From positions 1 to 20,724 of the forward strand of contig JANMXS010000133.1 in NCBI GenBank assembly GCA_031394335.1: a stretch of DNA of 20,724 nucleotides. Direction: 5' to 3'. This DNA comes from UKL13-2 sp031394335 (GTDB lineage Bacteria; Pseudomonadota; Gammaproteobacteria; Burkholderiales; Usitatibacteraceae). Of the stretch, positions 1 through 7,747 are shown piece by piece. Position 1 is the stretch's first letter, and the number at the start of each line of letters is the position of its first letter. The notes under the pieces were generated by a model. That model was not told the origin of the DNA and did not search any database. It worked only from the letters and a program-made list of their open reading frames with translations. Made by a program: the position numbers and the translations under genes.

Positions 1-1696
1 CATAAACGTAGCGACTAATGCATGCATCTACATAAGGGGCGACGGGCGTGTTGACATTTTCCACCACCCTGAAACCAAATGGACGGATTGCGTTGATCAT
101 CTTTGCGTACCAGGGCTTGTCCACCGAACCCCAGTAGTGGATGTGAACCAGCTCAGGCTGGAATCGGCTCAAATAGGCAGAAATTTCTTTTTGCGACTGG
201 TGCTTTCTAAATCCGTGTATAGGAATCCCGGCAAAGTTGGGCGGTGCGGGGTCAAACTGTGTCACTACTTCTTGTTCGTAGAGATGACCGAGATGCTCGA
301 ATAAATCTACCACCAGACGCGACGAGCCGCCCGTTTTGAAATTGGCGATTACATGCAGCACCTTGGGGCGGTTTGCCTGAATTTCGGGTTGTAGTATTTT
401 CGCCTCATAGCACTCGCGTTTTTCCTGCGATGCCAGGAGCGATCGCAACAACGCACTGGAACGTAACCACGCAACCAGCGGCGCTAACCGCTTGCGCAAC
501 GCAGCCGGGGTCATTAGGGCCGTCAGTCGATAGCACGAGCGCAGGATATTTCGCCATGAACGAATATCCGACGCCAATATCGATTTCAATAGGAACAGTC
601 GGCCTTGTTGTAGGTGAGCTAGGGCTTCACACACTTGTTGGTAGGCTAGGGCTTCACACTCTTGTTGGTAGGCTAGGGCTTCACACTCTTTCTCCAGAAA
701 ACGCGTGTATTCCTCCATATTGGCGATACTTTGATCTCGTATCGCCAAGTCCGAATTTTGAACCGCCACCTCGGCAGTCAGCCTGCCGATATATTGCTTG
801 TTGATTTTCAGTTGCTGTAAAAAATCGTTGATGACCGTGTGTTGCCTGGTCAATTCCCGGTGCTCGGCTCCGACGTCTTTTGCCAGGCACAACAATCCTG
901 CGAAATCCTGAGAAAATTGATTGATCCCCTGCACTTCATCGGGATAAGCAGACGGTTCAACGTGATCAATCGGATATATGCCGCTGACCTCCACATTGCC
1001 GACACCTATCCGTGCCCATAGTGTTTGCAGAGATTCTGCGGAGTAATACACCAGATGCGCAGGCGGATAGCGATATTCCCAATTGGCCGGATTCGCTATT
1101 GCATGGGAAGAGCGCGCATTGGGCGTGGTGATTGCAATGACAGTCTTTTCGCCGACCAGTCCGTTTTTTGTCATCTCGGCAAAAATTTTGTACGGGTCTG
1201 GCAGATGTTCCAATACGTCGAACAGCGTTATCAGCTCGTATTCACGTTTTGGAATCTCGCTTAGCGACGCAAATACGCTGATTTTGTCGCCATGGCGCGC
1301 CACGGCAATTTTTCGCGCATGATCCGACAATTCCACCCCGCAGGCGTGCCATCCCATTTCGGCGGCTGCCGCAAGATGAGTACCATAGGCGCACCCGATA
1401 TCCAGAATGGATCGCTGTTCACCGGCGGAAAAGCTGCCCAGCAATTCGCGAAACAGCGGCAAAACGGCTTCCGTGTCCGCATCGTAATTCTGGTAGCTGC
1501 CTTCAGCCCCGCCCTGGAAATAGGCTTGGCTATCGTAATAGGCTTTTAATTCAGCCTCGCTGGGCTGTGGCCACACAAAATCGGAAGCGCAAAAACGGCA
1601 GCGCCACACGGCGTAGCCCTTTGCATCACACAAGGGTTGCTTTACGCCAAGCCCGCAAACCGGGCATAGCGGGTCCATCTCGACTATTGTTGCCAT
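1..1696 (-). CDS. SAM methyltransferase / linker / GT4-like glycosyltransferase fusion (3' end outside window)
   Basis: The reading frame is open from ATG 1696 to the window edge, about 565 codons, with the C-terminus missing. Residues 11-36 hold four cysteines (CPVC and CRFC) that look like a zinc ribbon. Residues 95-170 carry class I SAM methyltransferase motifs: LDIGCAYG (98-105), acidic E122 and DVLEHL (160-165). A polar, glutamine- and glutamate-rich linker follows at about 270-365 and contains near-identical 9-residue repeats (ECEALAYQQ). From about residue 441, KVLHVIANFKTGGSSR begins a Rossmann-type fold like the N-terminal half of GT4 glycosyltransferases; the nucleotide-sugar-binding half lies outside the window. 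An AAGGCGG ribosome-binding site precedes the ATG, 9 bases after the previous stop. The place beside Wzm/Wzt suggests a role in modifying or terminating the exported glycan. Domain calls are firm for the methyltransferase and good for the glycosyltransferase; the substrate is unknown. Confidence 0.85.
   Translation of the reverse strand, partial: MATIVEMDPLCPVCGLGVKQPLCDAKGYAVWRCRFCASDFVWPQPSEAELKAYYDSQAYFQGGAEGSYQNYDADTEAVLPLFRELLGSFSAGEQRSILDIGCAYGTHLAAAAEMGWHACGVELSDHARKIAVARHGDKISVFASLSEIPKREYELITLFDVLEHLPDPYKIFAEMTKNGLVGEKTVIAITTPNARSSHAIANPANWEYRYPPAHLVYYSAESLQTLWARIGVGNVEVSGIYPIDHVEPSAYPDEVQGINQFSQDFAGLLCLAKDVGAEHRELTRQHTVINDFLQQLKINKQYIGRLTAEVAVQNSDLAIRDQSIANMEEYTRFLEKECEALAYQQECEALAYQQVCEALAHLQQGRLFLLKSILASDIRSWRNILRSCYRLTALMTPAALRKRLAPLVAWLRSSALLRSLLASQEKRECYEAKILQPEIQANRPKVLHVIANFKTGGSSRLVVDLFEHLGHLYEQEVVTQFDPAPPNFAGIPIHGFRKHQSQKEISAYLSRFQPELVHIHYWGSVDKPWYAKMINAIRPFGFRVVENVNTPVAPYVDACISRYVY
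614..690 (-). repeat. 27-bp in-frame tandem repeat, about 2.9 copies
   Basis: Units at 614-640, 641-667 and 668-690 (last one partial) share a 27-base period and differ at only a few positions. Read on the minus strand each unit encodes nine residues (ECEALAYQQ, then VCEALAHLQ in the last unit). The period is a multiple of three, so copy changes by slippage would lengthen or shorten the linker between the methyltransferase and glycosyltransferase domains without a frameshift. Confidence 0.9.
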
Positions 1697-1705
1697 GCGA
1701 CCGCC

Positions 1706-2422
1706 TTAATTTTGCCGAACTGGGGTCTGTTCGCGTACGGCAATGCACATCCAGTTTAATGTGTCTTCCATATCGGGATAGCGTCTATCCAGCCACATCG
1801 CCACTCTATTGATCAGCCTGTTCACCCACTTTTTTTGTATTCCCCGCTCGTGTAGATGGCTTAAGAAGATCTGGCCAAGCAATGCATATACGCCTCCGCA
1901 AGATGAAATCGACTTGATTGCAAAACCATGTCTCTGCAACAGGGTCGTCAGTCCGTACTTGGTGAAACGAAAATAGTCGTACGGAACTTCGTGATGTCGC
2001 CACTGCATCGGTGCGGTCAAAATCAGTACCCCCTGTGGACGTGCCAACCGGGCACATTCGCTGAGATACATGTCCGTGTCCGGCAGATGCTCCAGCGTTT
2101 GCGTCGATAAAATCGTATCAATACTTGCATCGGGCATGGGCAGTGGCTGTCCAGGCACAATTTTCACATCTAATTCCACACCATTCGCAGCCGCCACATC
2201 GGCACCGATGTATTGCTTCAAGCTCGGCAAAAACAGGTCTTTATAGGGCTGTCCCCCGCAGCCGTAATCAAGCATTACCCCTCGAACTTCGGGCAATGCG
2301 GTAGCGCGCAACCATTGGTCGATCAAATATAGCGAAATGTAATGCGGGTTATCCGGCAGCGCGCCTGCCTGCCGTTGGCGCGTCAGCCCGCTCAGGCGCA
2401 GCTGGATATCGTTGTCGCTCAT
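1706..2422 (-). CDS. Class I SAM-dependent methyltransferase
   Basis: This 238-residue soluble protein has a class I methyltransferase core: LDYGCGG at 51-57 (the SAM-binding glycine loop), the post-II region LSTQTLEHLPD around 106-115, and LTAPMQWRHHEVPYDYFRFT at about 135-154. The last motif recurs in methyltransferases found in polysaccharide loci. There is no membrane segment or signal peptide, so it should act in the cytoplasm on a sugar, nucleotide sugar or lipid-linked glycan. Its ATG overlaps the wzt stop (ATGA at 2422-2419), so translation is probably coupled to wzt. The fusion methyltransferase starts 9 bases downstream. The order wzt then methyltransferase resembles ABC-exported O-antigen clusters in which terminal methylation is read by the Wzt C-terminal domain. 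That role is inference; the family is not in doubt. Confidence 0.85.
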   Translation of the reverse strand: MSDNDIQLRLSGLTRQRQAGALPDNPHYISLYLIDQWLRATALPEVRGVMLDYGCGGQPYKDLFLPSLKQYIGADVAAANGVELDVKIVPGQPLPMPDASIDTILSTQTLEHLPDTDMYLSECARLARPQGVLILTAPMQWRHHEVPYDYFRFTKYGLTTLLQRHGFAIKSISSCGGVYALLGQIFLSHLHERGIQKKWVNRLINRVAMWLDRRYPDMEDTLNWMCIAVREQTPVRQN

Positions 2423-3666
2423 TTTCTGACGTCCTTCATTTCAATGCGCCATTCGCAGGGATGGACAAATCTTCCCCATATCTGATAATCGGCACGCACC
2501 GATAACGACAGCGCGAGGTCGGTCAATGCATAGCAAAAAGCATGATCTTTTGAGTAAGCGCCCAGTGCAACCCGGTAGTCACCAGGCGCCAGACAATTCT
2601 GGTTCAGTCTTAACGTCCCGCCCAGTTTCCCGCCGGCATGGCTTCGTGGCCAGACAACGTGCGCCTCCCGGCTGGTTTGCCCGACGACCCATTCACCATC
2701 AGCCCGGTAGATGCTGATCGCAAATATCGTTTCCTCGGTATCCGCCTCGAGTATCAACTCGAATTCAATATCAATGTCTTCTTTTACCTCGAAGATCTTT
2801 TTTTCTGTTCCACTGCCATCCTTCAGACTCAAATACGAGAAGCGGCCAACCCCGGTAGATTGCTGAGGAATTATCGTCGCCGATATCGCGTCCCCCGACC
2901 CTGCACCGACCATGTCGGCATAGTATTCCTGGCAGACATTGACAGGGTCGCCCTCCAGAAACTTATGTCCGCTCTTGAGCCAAATTGCGCGGTCACAAAC
3001 AATTTGCACCGTGCTCAAATCGTGCGAGACGAACAAAATACTGGTTCCGCCTTGTTTAAGCTGTTTGATCTTCCGCATACATTTATTCTGAAAGGCGATA
3101 TCGCCGACGCTTAACGCCTCATCAACAATAAAGATATCCGGTTTTGTATGTACGGCAACGGAAAATGCGAGGCGTACATACATGCCGCTTGAATACGTCT
3201 TGACCGGCTGCTCGATAAATTCGCCAATGTCCGCGAAAGCGGCGATGTCGCCAAAGCACGCATCGATCTCCGCCTGGCTCAAGCCCAATACGCTGGCGTT
3301 CATGTACACGTTTTCGCGCCCGGTAAACTCGGGATTGAAGCCGGAGCCGAGTTCCAGCAGGGCAGCAATGCGGCCACTGGTTTGAATGATGCCGCTGGTT
3401 GGGTTGAGCGTGCCGCAGATCATTTGCAGAAGGGTGGATTTACCGCTGCCGTTACGTCCGATAATACCGACGGTTTCGCCTTTTTTAACCTCGAATGAAA
3501 CATCTTTGAGCGCCCAAAACTCCTGGAAGTATTGCGTGAGCCGTTTCCCTGCCAGGCGGCGCAGGCGTGGCAAGACGAACTGCTTGAGCCGGTCGCGCGG
3601 AGAATGGTAAATTTCATAGCGTTTGCTGAGGTTGATGACACTGACTGCGATCTCGTTAGAGGACAT
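2419..3666 (-). CDS. wzt: Polysaccharide ABC transporter ATP-binding protein Wzt with C-terminal carbohydrate-binding extension
   Basis: This is the ATPase that powers export of an undecaprenyl-linked glycan across the inner membrane with Wzm. I chose ATG 3666 (MSSNEIAV, 415 residues). The frame is open further upstream, but that stretch lies inside wzm, and 3666 gives an 11-base overlap with the wzm end. Visible motifs are Walker A GRNGSGKST (70-78), the signature YSSGM (158-162), Walker B DIFIVDE (177-183) and the switch histidine in VSHD (H215). After the nucleotide-binding domain there is an extension from about residue 262 to 415, the size of the Wzt C-terminal domain. In studied systems such as E. 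coli O9a that domain recognises the non-reducing-end modification of the finished chain. The extension suggests that export here depends on a glycan feature, possibly set by the downstream methyltransferases. Confidence 0.92.
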   Translation of the reverse strand: MSSNEIAVSVINLSKRYEIYHSPRDRLKQFVLPRLRRLAGKRLTQYFQEFWALKDVSFEVKKGETVGIIGRNGSGKSTLLQMICGTLNPTSGIIQTSGRIAALLELGSGFNPEFTGRENVYMNASVLGLSQAEIDACFGDIAAFADIGEFIEQPVKTYSSGMYVRLAFSVAVHTKPDIFIVDEALSVGDIAFQNKCMRKIKQLKQGGTSILFVSHDLSTVQIVCDRAIWLKSGHKFLEGDPVNVCQEYYADMVGAGSGDAISATIIPQQSTGVGRFSYLSLKDGSGTEKKIFEVKEDIDIEFELILEADTEETIFAISIYRADGEWVVGQTSREAHVVWPRSHAGGKLGGTLRLNQNCLAPGDYRVALGAYSKDHAFCYALTDLALSLSVRADYQIWGRFVHPCEWRIEMKDVRK

Positions 3667-4510
3667 CCGCAAATCCCTTCCTGGTTTTTTGGAACCAGGC
3701 ATAGCCCGCCCAGGCAATTGCGCCGGCAGCCACGGTGTAAGCGCCCAAACCCAGCCAGTTCGGCAAATGTCCCCAAATCAGCACGTCACGCATCTGTTCG
3801 ATGATGAAGGTAAGCGGGTTGGCCATGATGAACGGACGGAACCTTTCCGGCACCGCAGTCACCGGATAAAAGACCGGGGAAAGGAACATCAATACGGTCG
3901 TAATGATGCCGATGGTTTGCCCGACGTCGCGCAGAAATACGCCAAGGGAAGCGAGCATCCAGGCAAGGCCCGTGGTGAGGATTACCAGCGGAAGCAGCAC
4001 CAGCGGGGTGAATATCACCGTCCAATGCAAGTAGCCGTTAAGAAGCGCAAATGCGGCCAGCAATACGCCAAGACTGATGAAGCTGTGGAACAACGCCGCG
4101 CCCATCGCAATGACCGGCAATATTTCAATCGGGAATACAACTTTTTTGACGTAATTTACGTTAGCAAGAATCAATCCGGGAGCACGGTTGAGTACCTCGC
4201 TGAACAGGCTGAGCACGATCATGCCGACAAAAAGCACGACGGCGAACTGCGTTCTGCTGTCGTCACCGCCAATCCCGCCCCAGCGGGATTTGAAAATCTC
4301 GGAAAAAACGAATGTGTACACGGTCAACATGAACACCGGATTGAAGAAGGACCACGCCAATCCCATGGTCGAACCTTTGTAGCGGCCAACCACCTCGCGT
4401 TTGGTCATTCGCGCGATGAGCTGGCGGTTGCGCCAGAGGCTCGTGGCAAGTGACGCGAGAGACGTGGGCTGGGCGGCGTGAGGATTGATCGCTGTTGACG
4501 AGTTAGTCAT
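3656..4510 (-). CDS. wzm: Polysaccharide ABC transporter permease Wzm
   Basis: This 284-residue integral membrane protein is of the ABC-2 type. It has a cytoplasmic amphipathic N-terminus (RMTKREVVGRYKGSTMG at about 34-50, a hallmark of Wzm/KpsM/TagG permeases) followed by about six hydrophobic helices, ending in a short charged tail. It forms the inner-membrane channel for the glycan moved by Wzt. It is the first gene of the leftward operon. The start ATG 4510 matches the usual N-terminus of the family, although no strong ribosome-binding site precedes it. The end of the gene overlaps the wzt start by 11 bases. The long non-coding stretch upstream presumably holds its promoter. Confidence 0.93.
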   Translation of the reverse strand: MTNSSTAINPHAAQPTSLASLATSLWRNRQLIARMTKREVVGRYKGSTMGLAWSFFNPVFMLTVYTFVFSEIFKSRWGGIGGDDSRTQFAVVLFVGMIVLSLFSEVLNRAPGLILANVNYVKKVVFPIEILPVIAMGAALFHSFISLGVLLAAFALLNGYLHWTVIFTPLVLLPLVILTTGLAWMLASLGVFLRDVGQTIGIITTVLMFLSPVFYPVTAVPERFRPFIMANPLTFIIEQMRDVLIWGHLPNWLGLGAYTVAAGAIAWAGYAWFQKTRKGFADVL

Positions 4511-4917
4511 TGAAAGTTGCTAGTCTTTTTACAGGCGTGTGGCTGGCAGGTCATTTATCGACAAGGCAGGTTCGCCTTTGGGAAACTGTTGTTGGCAATT
4601 TTGTTTGAAGCACCGACCCGGGAGCCTCGTATCCGGTACGATATTGTACTGCGACGGGCCGTGCAAAATTCTGGCATCCTTTTGGGCTACAGTCTTGACG
4701 TTGCCCACGTGGATCTTTGGCGGATTCGATACTGTTCCTTTATTCTTGCTTCGCGGCAAACGTACCCAGGCGTTTTTGCAAAGTCGTGCGCAAGGAGCGT
4801 TCCGTAGACAGCTTGGGGTATTTTTTCTTTTGTGAAGCCGCGTAAATTTACATTTCATGCTGCGCTGATGCGCAGTGCTATTCTTGGCGCATATTTCACT
4901 CTCGAGCCATCGGACCG
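4511..4917. other. Divergent non-coding region between wzm and the phoD-like gene
   Basis: About 400 bases separate the two divergently transcribed genes. Short open frames cross it on both strands, but none has a recognisable protein motif or a convincing ribosome-binding site, so I call none. It is visibly less GC-rich than the genes to its right and contains a T-rich run at 4818-4832. It should hold the promoters for both the leftward wzm operon and the rightward phoD-like gene, but I cannot place a -35/-10 pair with confidence. No JUMPstart/ops element (GGCGGTAG) is present. Confidence 0.5.
4860..4875 (+). other. Small hairpin in the phoD-like leader
   Basis: CTGCGC TGAT GCGCAG forms a perfect 6-bp stem with a 4-base loop, 42 bases before the start codon of the phoD-like gene. 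It has no U-tract after it and is too far from the start to mask the ribosome-binding site directly. It may be chance. Confidence 0.35.
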
Positions 4918-6270
4918 ATGACCTATCCCCACGCTGTGCTGGCCGCAGTCCTCACCCTCCTGTTCATTGTCGGCGCATCCGCCGCCGAGTTGCGTGCCGG
5001 GCCGATGGTCGGCGCGACCGCAATGCGCGCGGTGAAAGTCTGGGTGCAGGCCGACGCAGCCGGAAATGCCGAGATCCAATACTGGGATACACAGGCTCCC
5101 GAAAAGATCATGAGAACCAAGTCGGTCGCGCTTGTCGAAGACAGCGATTTTGTCGCACATTTTGACGTGGTCGCGCTGGAACCGGGCCGCACCTATGGCT
5201 ATCAGGTCAACATCGATGGCCGCGAGCAGAAGCTGGGCCAATCGCTCACCTTCAAAACCCAGACCCTGTGGCAATGGCGTAGCGATGCGCCCGACTGGAA
5301 GCTGGTATTCGGCTCCTGTGCCTACACCAATGAACCCGCTTATGACCGCCCCGGCGTACCCTACGGCGGTCCGCCCGCTGCCATGCAGATCTACGACAGC
5401 ATGGCGGGTCAGCAGCCGGACCTGACGCTATGGGGTGGCGACTATCTGTATTTCCGTGAAGCCGATTACGACAGCGAGTGGGGCCTGCGCTATCGCTGGA
5501 AGCGCGAGCGCGGTATCCCCGAAGTACAAAACCTGTTGCGTACCGGCAGCCATGTCGCCCTCTGGGACGATCATGAGTTTGGTCCCAACGATTCCAACGC
5601 CAGCTATGTGTTCAAGGGCACTACCTTCGAACTGTTCAAGCGCTATTGGGCGAACGCCAGTTACGGGCTGCCGGAAACGCCGGGCGCCTTCGGCAACTTC
5701 AGGTTCAACGACGCCGAGTTTTTTCTGGTTGACAATCGCAGCTATCGCGACAGCGACCAACTGCTGGCCGACGACAAGAGTAAGCTCGGCGCCGCGCAGA
5801 TGCGCTGGCTGAAAAATGCCCTGCTGGCCTCGACCGCGCCGATCAAGATCATCGCACTGGGCAGCCAGGTGACGAATAACGCCAATACCAAGGCCGAAGG
5901 CTGGGATAAATTTCCGAAAGAGCGCGCCGCGATCCTCAAATTCCTGCTCAAGCAGAAGCTCGATGGCGTATTGCTGCTTACCGGCGATCGCCACTTTACC
6001 GAGCTGCTCAAGACCGAGCGCCCGGGCAGCTATCCGCTCTACGAATTGACCTGCTCGCCGCTGACTTCGGGTGTGCCTTCCGGTCTTGATGGCGAGAAGG
6101 CCAACCCGCAGGTCGTGCCTGGTACGTTTGTCGCGCAACGGAATTTTTGTACGGTGGAGTTTTCCGGCGCCGCCAGGGCGCGCAAGCTCACGCTGCGCAG
6201 TTTTTCAACGACGGGCAAGAAGTTGTGGGAGCGCGAAATTGCGGTGTCCGAGCTGCGGACGCCGAAATAA
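4918..6270 (+). CDS. Secreted PhoD-like metallophosphoesterase (alkaline phosphatase D family)
   Basis: This 450-residue protein starts with a Sec-type signal peptide: a hydrophobic stretch at about 6-20 and a likely cleavage site after ASA (20-22). There is no twin-arginine motif, unlike the Tat-exported Bacillus PhoD. A beta-rich N-terminal domain (about 24-115) precedes the calcineurin-like catalytic domain. Metal-binding motifs of the PhoD family are intact: FGSC (131-134), GGDYLYF (173-179), WDDHEFGPND (216-225) and LTGDRHF (354-360). The protein should hydrolyse phosphomonoesters or phosphodiesters in the periplasm or outside the cell. It stands alone between two polysaccharide gene blocks, transcribed away from wzm; the downstream O-antigen ligase-like gene is on the same strand 142 bases later. 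A role in the glycan pathway is not shown by the sequence. The family is confident; the substrate is unknown. Confidence 0.9.
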   Translation: MTYPHAVLAAVLTLLFIVGASAAELRAGPMVGATAMRAVKVWVQADAAGNAEIQYWDTQAPEKIMRTKSVALVEDSDFVAHFDVVALEPGRTYGYQVNIDGREQKLGQSLTFKTQTLWQWRSDAPDWKLVFGSCAYTNEPAYDRPGVPYGGPPAAMQIYDSMAGQQPDLTLWGGDYLYFREADYDSEWGLRYRWKRERGIPEVQNLLRTGSHVALWDDHEFGPNDSNASYVFKGTTFELFKRYWANASYGLPETPGAFGNFRFNDAEFFLVDNRSYRDSDQLLADDKSKLGAAQMRWLKNALLASTAPIKIIALGSQVTNNANTKAEGWDKFPKERAAILKFLLKQKLDGVLLLTGDRHFTELLKTERPGSYPLYELTCSPLTSGVPSGLDGEKANPQVVPGTFVAQRNFCTVEFSGAARARKLTLRSFSTTGKKLWEREIAVSELRTPK

Positions 6271-6412
6271 TCCGGGCGCATGGCTTGTTGCCTGCGTGCG
6301 CGTGCGGGCAAGTGGCTATGCCGTCCCGCATGAGAATTGAATTAGCCGGGGATGCGGGTAGCATGGAAAGTCCTCGACACGATGCAATCGACATTGCGGA
6401 AGCCCCTGTAAA

Positions 6413-7747
6413 TTGACTGCTTCAACTGAACTATCCGCCGGCGCAGTATCCGCTGACCCTGCGCCGGGGCCGGTGGCCCTGCGCGGCTATGCCGCCTGGG
6501 CCACCGGCTTCTGGGTGATCTGGCTGGCGATCCTGCCGCTCGGCCATGTGACGGCGCTGCGCACCGCACTGGCGTTGCCGGTTGTCGGCCTTACGATGGT
6601 GGTGACTGCCAAAGGCGCAGGCTGGTTATCATTGTCGCGCGTACCGGGACTTTTGATCTGGTTGCTGCTGCTGGCCTGGTGCGGCCTCAGCGCACTGTGG
6701 TCACCTGCGCCGGATGTTACCTGGTCGAAGTTTCGCTTTGATCTTTTGCTGCCGTTCTGTGCATTCATCAGCACCTATATACTCGCGCGCTTTTCCGGCG
6801 CGCAAAAATACCTTTTGTTTGGCGGGCTGCTGGGGATTGCGCTCCTGACGCTAATGTCGGTCTTTGCATGGGTGCCGGCGCCAGCCTGGCTCAAGACCGA
6901 AATTCAGCAGGGCACATTCACACCGATGCCGTTCTGGTACCCGGGCGTCGGCGAAGCCAGTGCGTATGCGGTGCTTTTGATCGGCCCCTTGCTGGCTTGG
7001 TGGCTGGCCTGCCGCAAGCGTAGCGATACCTTGGCAAAGTGGCTCCCGCCGCTGGTAATGTCCGCTATTCTCGTCATCATTGTGGCCACCAACCGCCGTA
7101 GCGCGCTGGTGGTCCCCCTGTTGACCATGCCGCTATTTTTTGTATTGCTGGGGCGCGATGGAAAACCACTGCCGCGAAAAATAATCGGCCTGTTGTGCGC
7201 GGGATTTCTGCTGGCTGCCGTGCTCATTGCCGGGCTGTTCGAATATGGCGCGCGCGAGCGGCTGTCACCCGGGCAACGCAGCGCATTGCCGGCAACCACC
7301 AGTGCTGCGCTGCTGCTGCTGACGGCCGAACCGCGTCCACAGATCTGGGCGTTCTACCTTGAAAAAGCGCAGGAGCATCCCTGGATCGGCGTCGGCTTTG
7401 GCCGCACCGTACCGGCGATTTATTTCGACACCAGAAACAACCAGGCCTTGCTGGCAATCGAGTCGAACGCGGCGACACATGCGCACAATATTGTGCTGAA
7501 TTGGATCCTGCAGGTCGGCGTGATCGGCTTCACACTGTTTGCGGCGTTGCTGATGATCATTGCCCGGCACGCCTGGGCTGCACGCTTGCGCAGCCGGCAG
7601 CATCGCCTGCTGGCCTGCGCGGTGCTGGTGACCATGGTGGCGATGTTGCTGCGAAACATGACCGATGATTTCCTGGTTTACGGGACCGCCATCATGTTCT
7701 GGGCGATATTGGGGGCATTGCTGGGATTGCTGGAACGCAATCCCTAG
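6413..7747 (+). CDS. O-antigen ligase / polymerase family membrane protein (WaaL/Wzy type)
   Basis: This 444-residue protein has about ten or more hydrophobic helices and one large periplasmic loop. The loop and its flanks carry the family pattern: an arginine-tryptophan segment (EPRPQIWAFYLEKAQEHPWIGVG) about two thirds of the way along, then ATHAHNIVLNWILQVGVIG, where the histidine-asparagine pair is conserved in Wzy_C-type proteins. Such proteins either polymerise lipid-linked repeat units or ligate finished chains to lipid A-core or to proteins; sequence alone does not say which. The start is the only upstream in-frame candidate, a TTG at 6413 with GGAAG about 10 bases before it. The stop codon overlaps that of the convergent phosphotransferase gene, sharing CTAG at 7744-7747. 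Confidence 0.85.
   Translation: MTASTELSAGAVSADPAPGPVALRGYAAWATGFWVIWLAILPLGHVTALRTALALPVVGLTMVVTAKGAGWLSLSRVPGLLIWLLLLAWCGLSALWSPAPDVTWSKFRFDLLLPFCAFISTYILARFSGAQKYLLFGGLLGIALLTLMSVFAWVPAPAWLKTEIQQGTFTPMPFWYPGVGEASAYAVLLIGPLLAWWLACRKRSDTLAKWLPPLVMSAILVIIVATNRRSALVVPLLTMPLFFVLLGRDGKPLPRKIIGLLCAGFLLAAVLIAGLFEYGARERLSPGQRSALPATTSAALLLLTAEPRPQIWAFYLEKAQEHPWIGVGFGRTVPAIYFDTRNNQALLAIESNAATHAHNIVLNWILQVGVIGFTLFAALLMIIARHAWAARLRSRQHRLLACAVLVTMVAMLLRNMTDDFLVYGTAIMFWAILGALLGLLERNP

Noticed and set aside
3623..4453. A plus-strand open frame of 276 codons opposite wzm
   Set aside because: The minus strand encodes a canonical ABC-2 permease; the antisense product is very polar and matches nothing I know.
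4517..4858. Short open frames on both strands in the wzm/phoD-like divergent region
   Set aside because: No ribosome-binding site, no motif and overlapping frames on both strands; treated as non-coding.
6288..6312. Possible hairpin (TTGCC...GGCAA) after the phoD-like gene as a terminator
   Set aside because: The stem is only about five base pairs and no T-run follows, so a terminator call is not supported.
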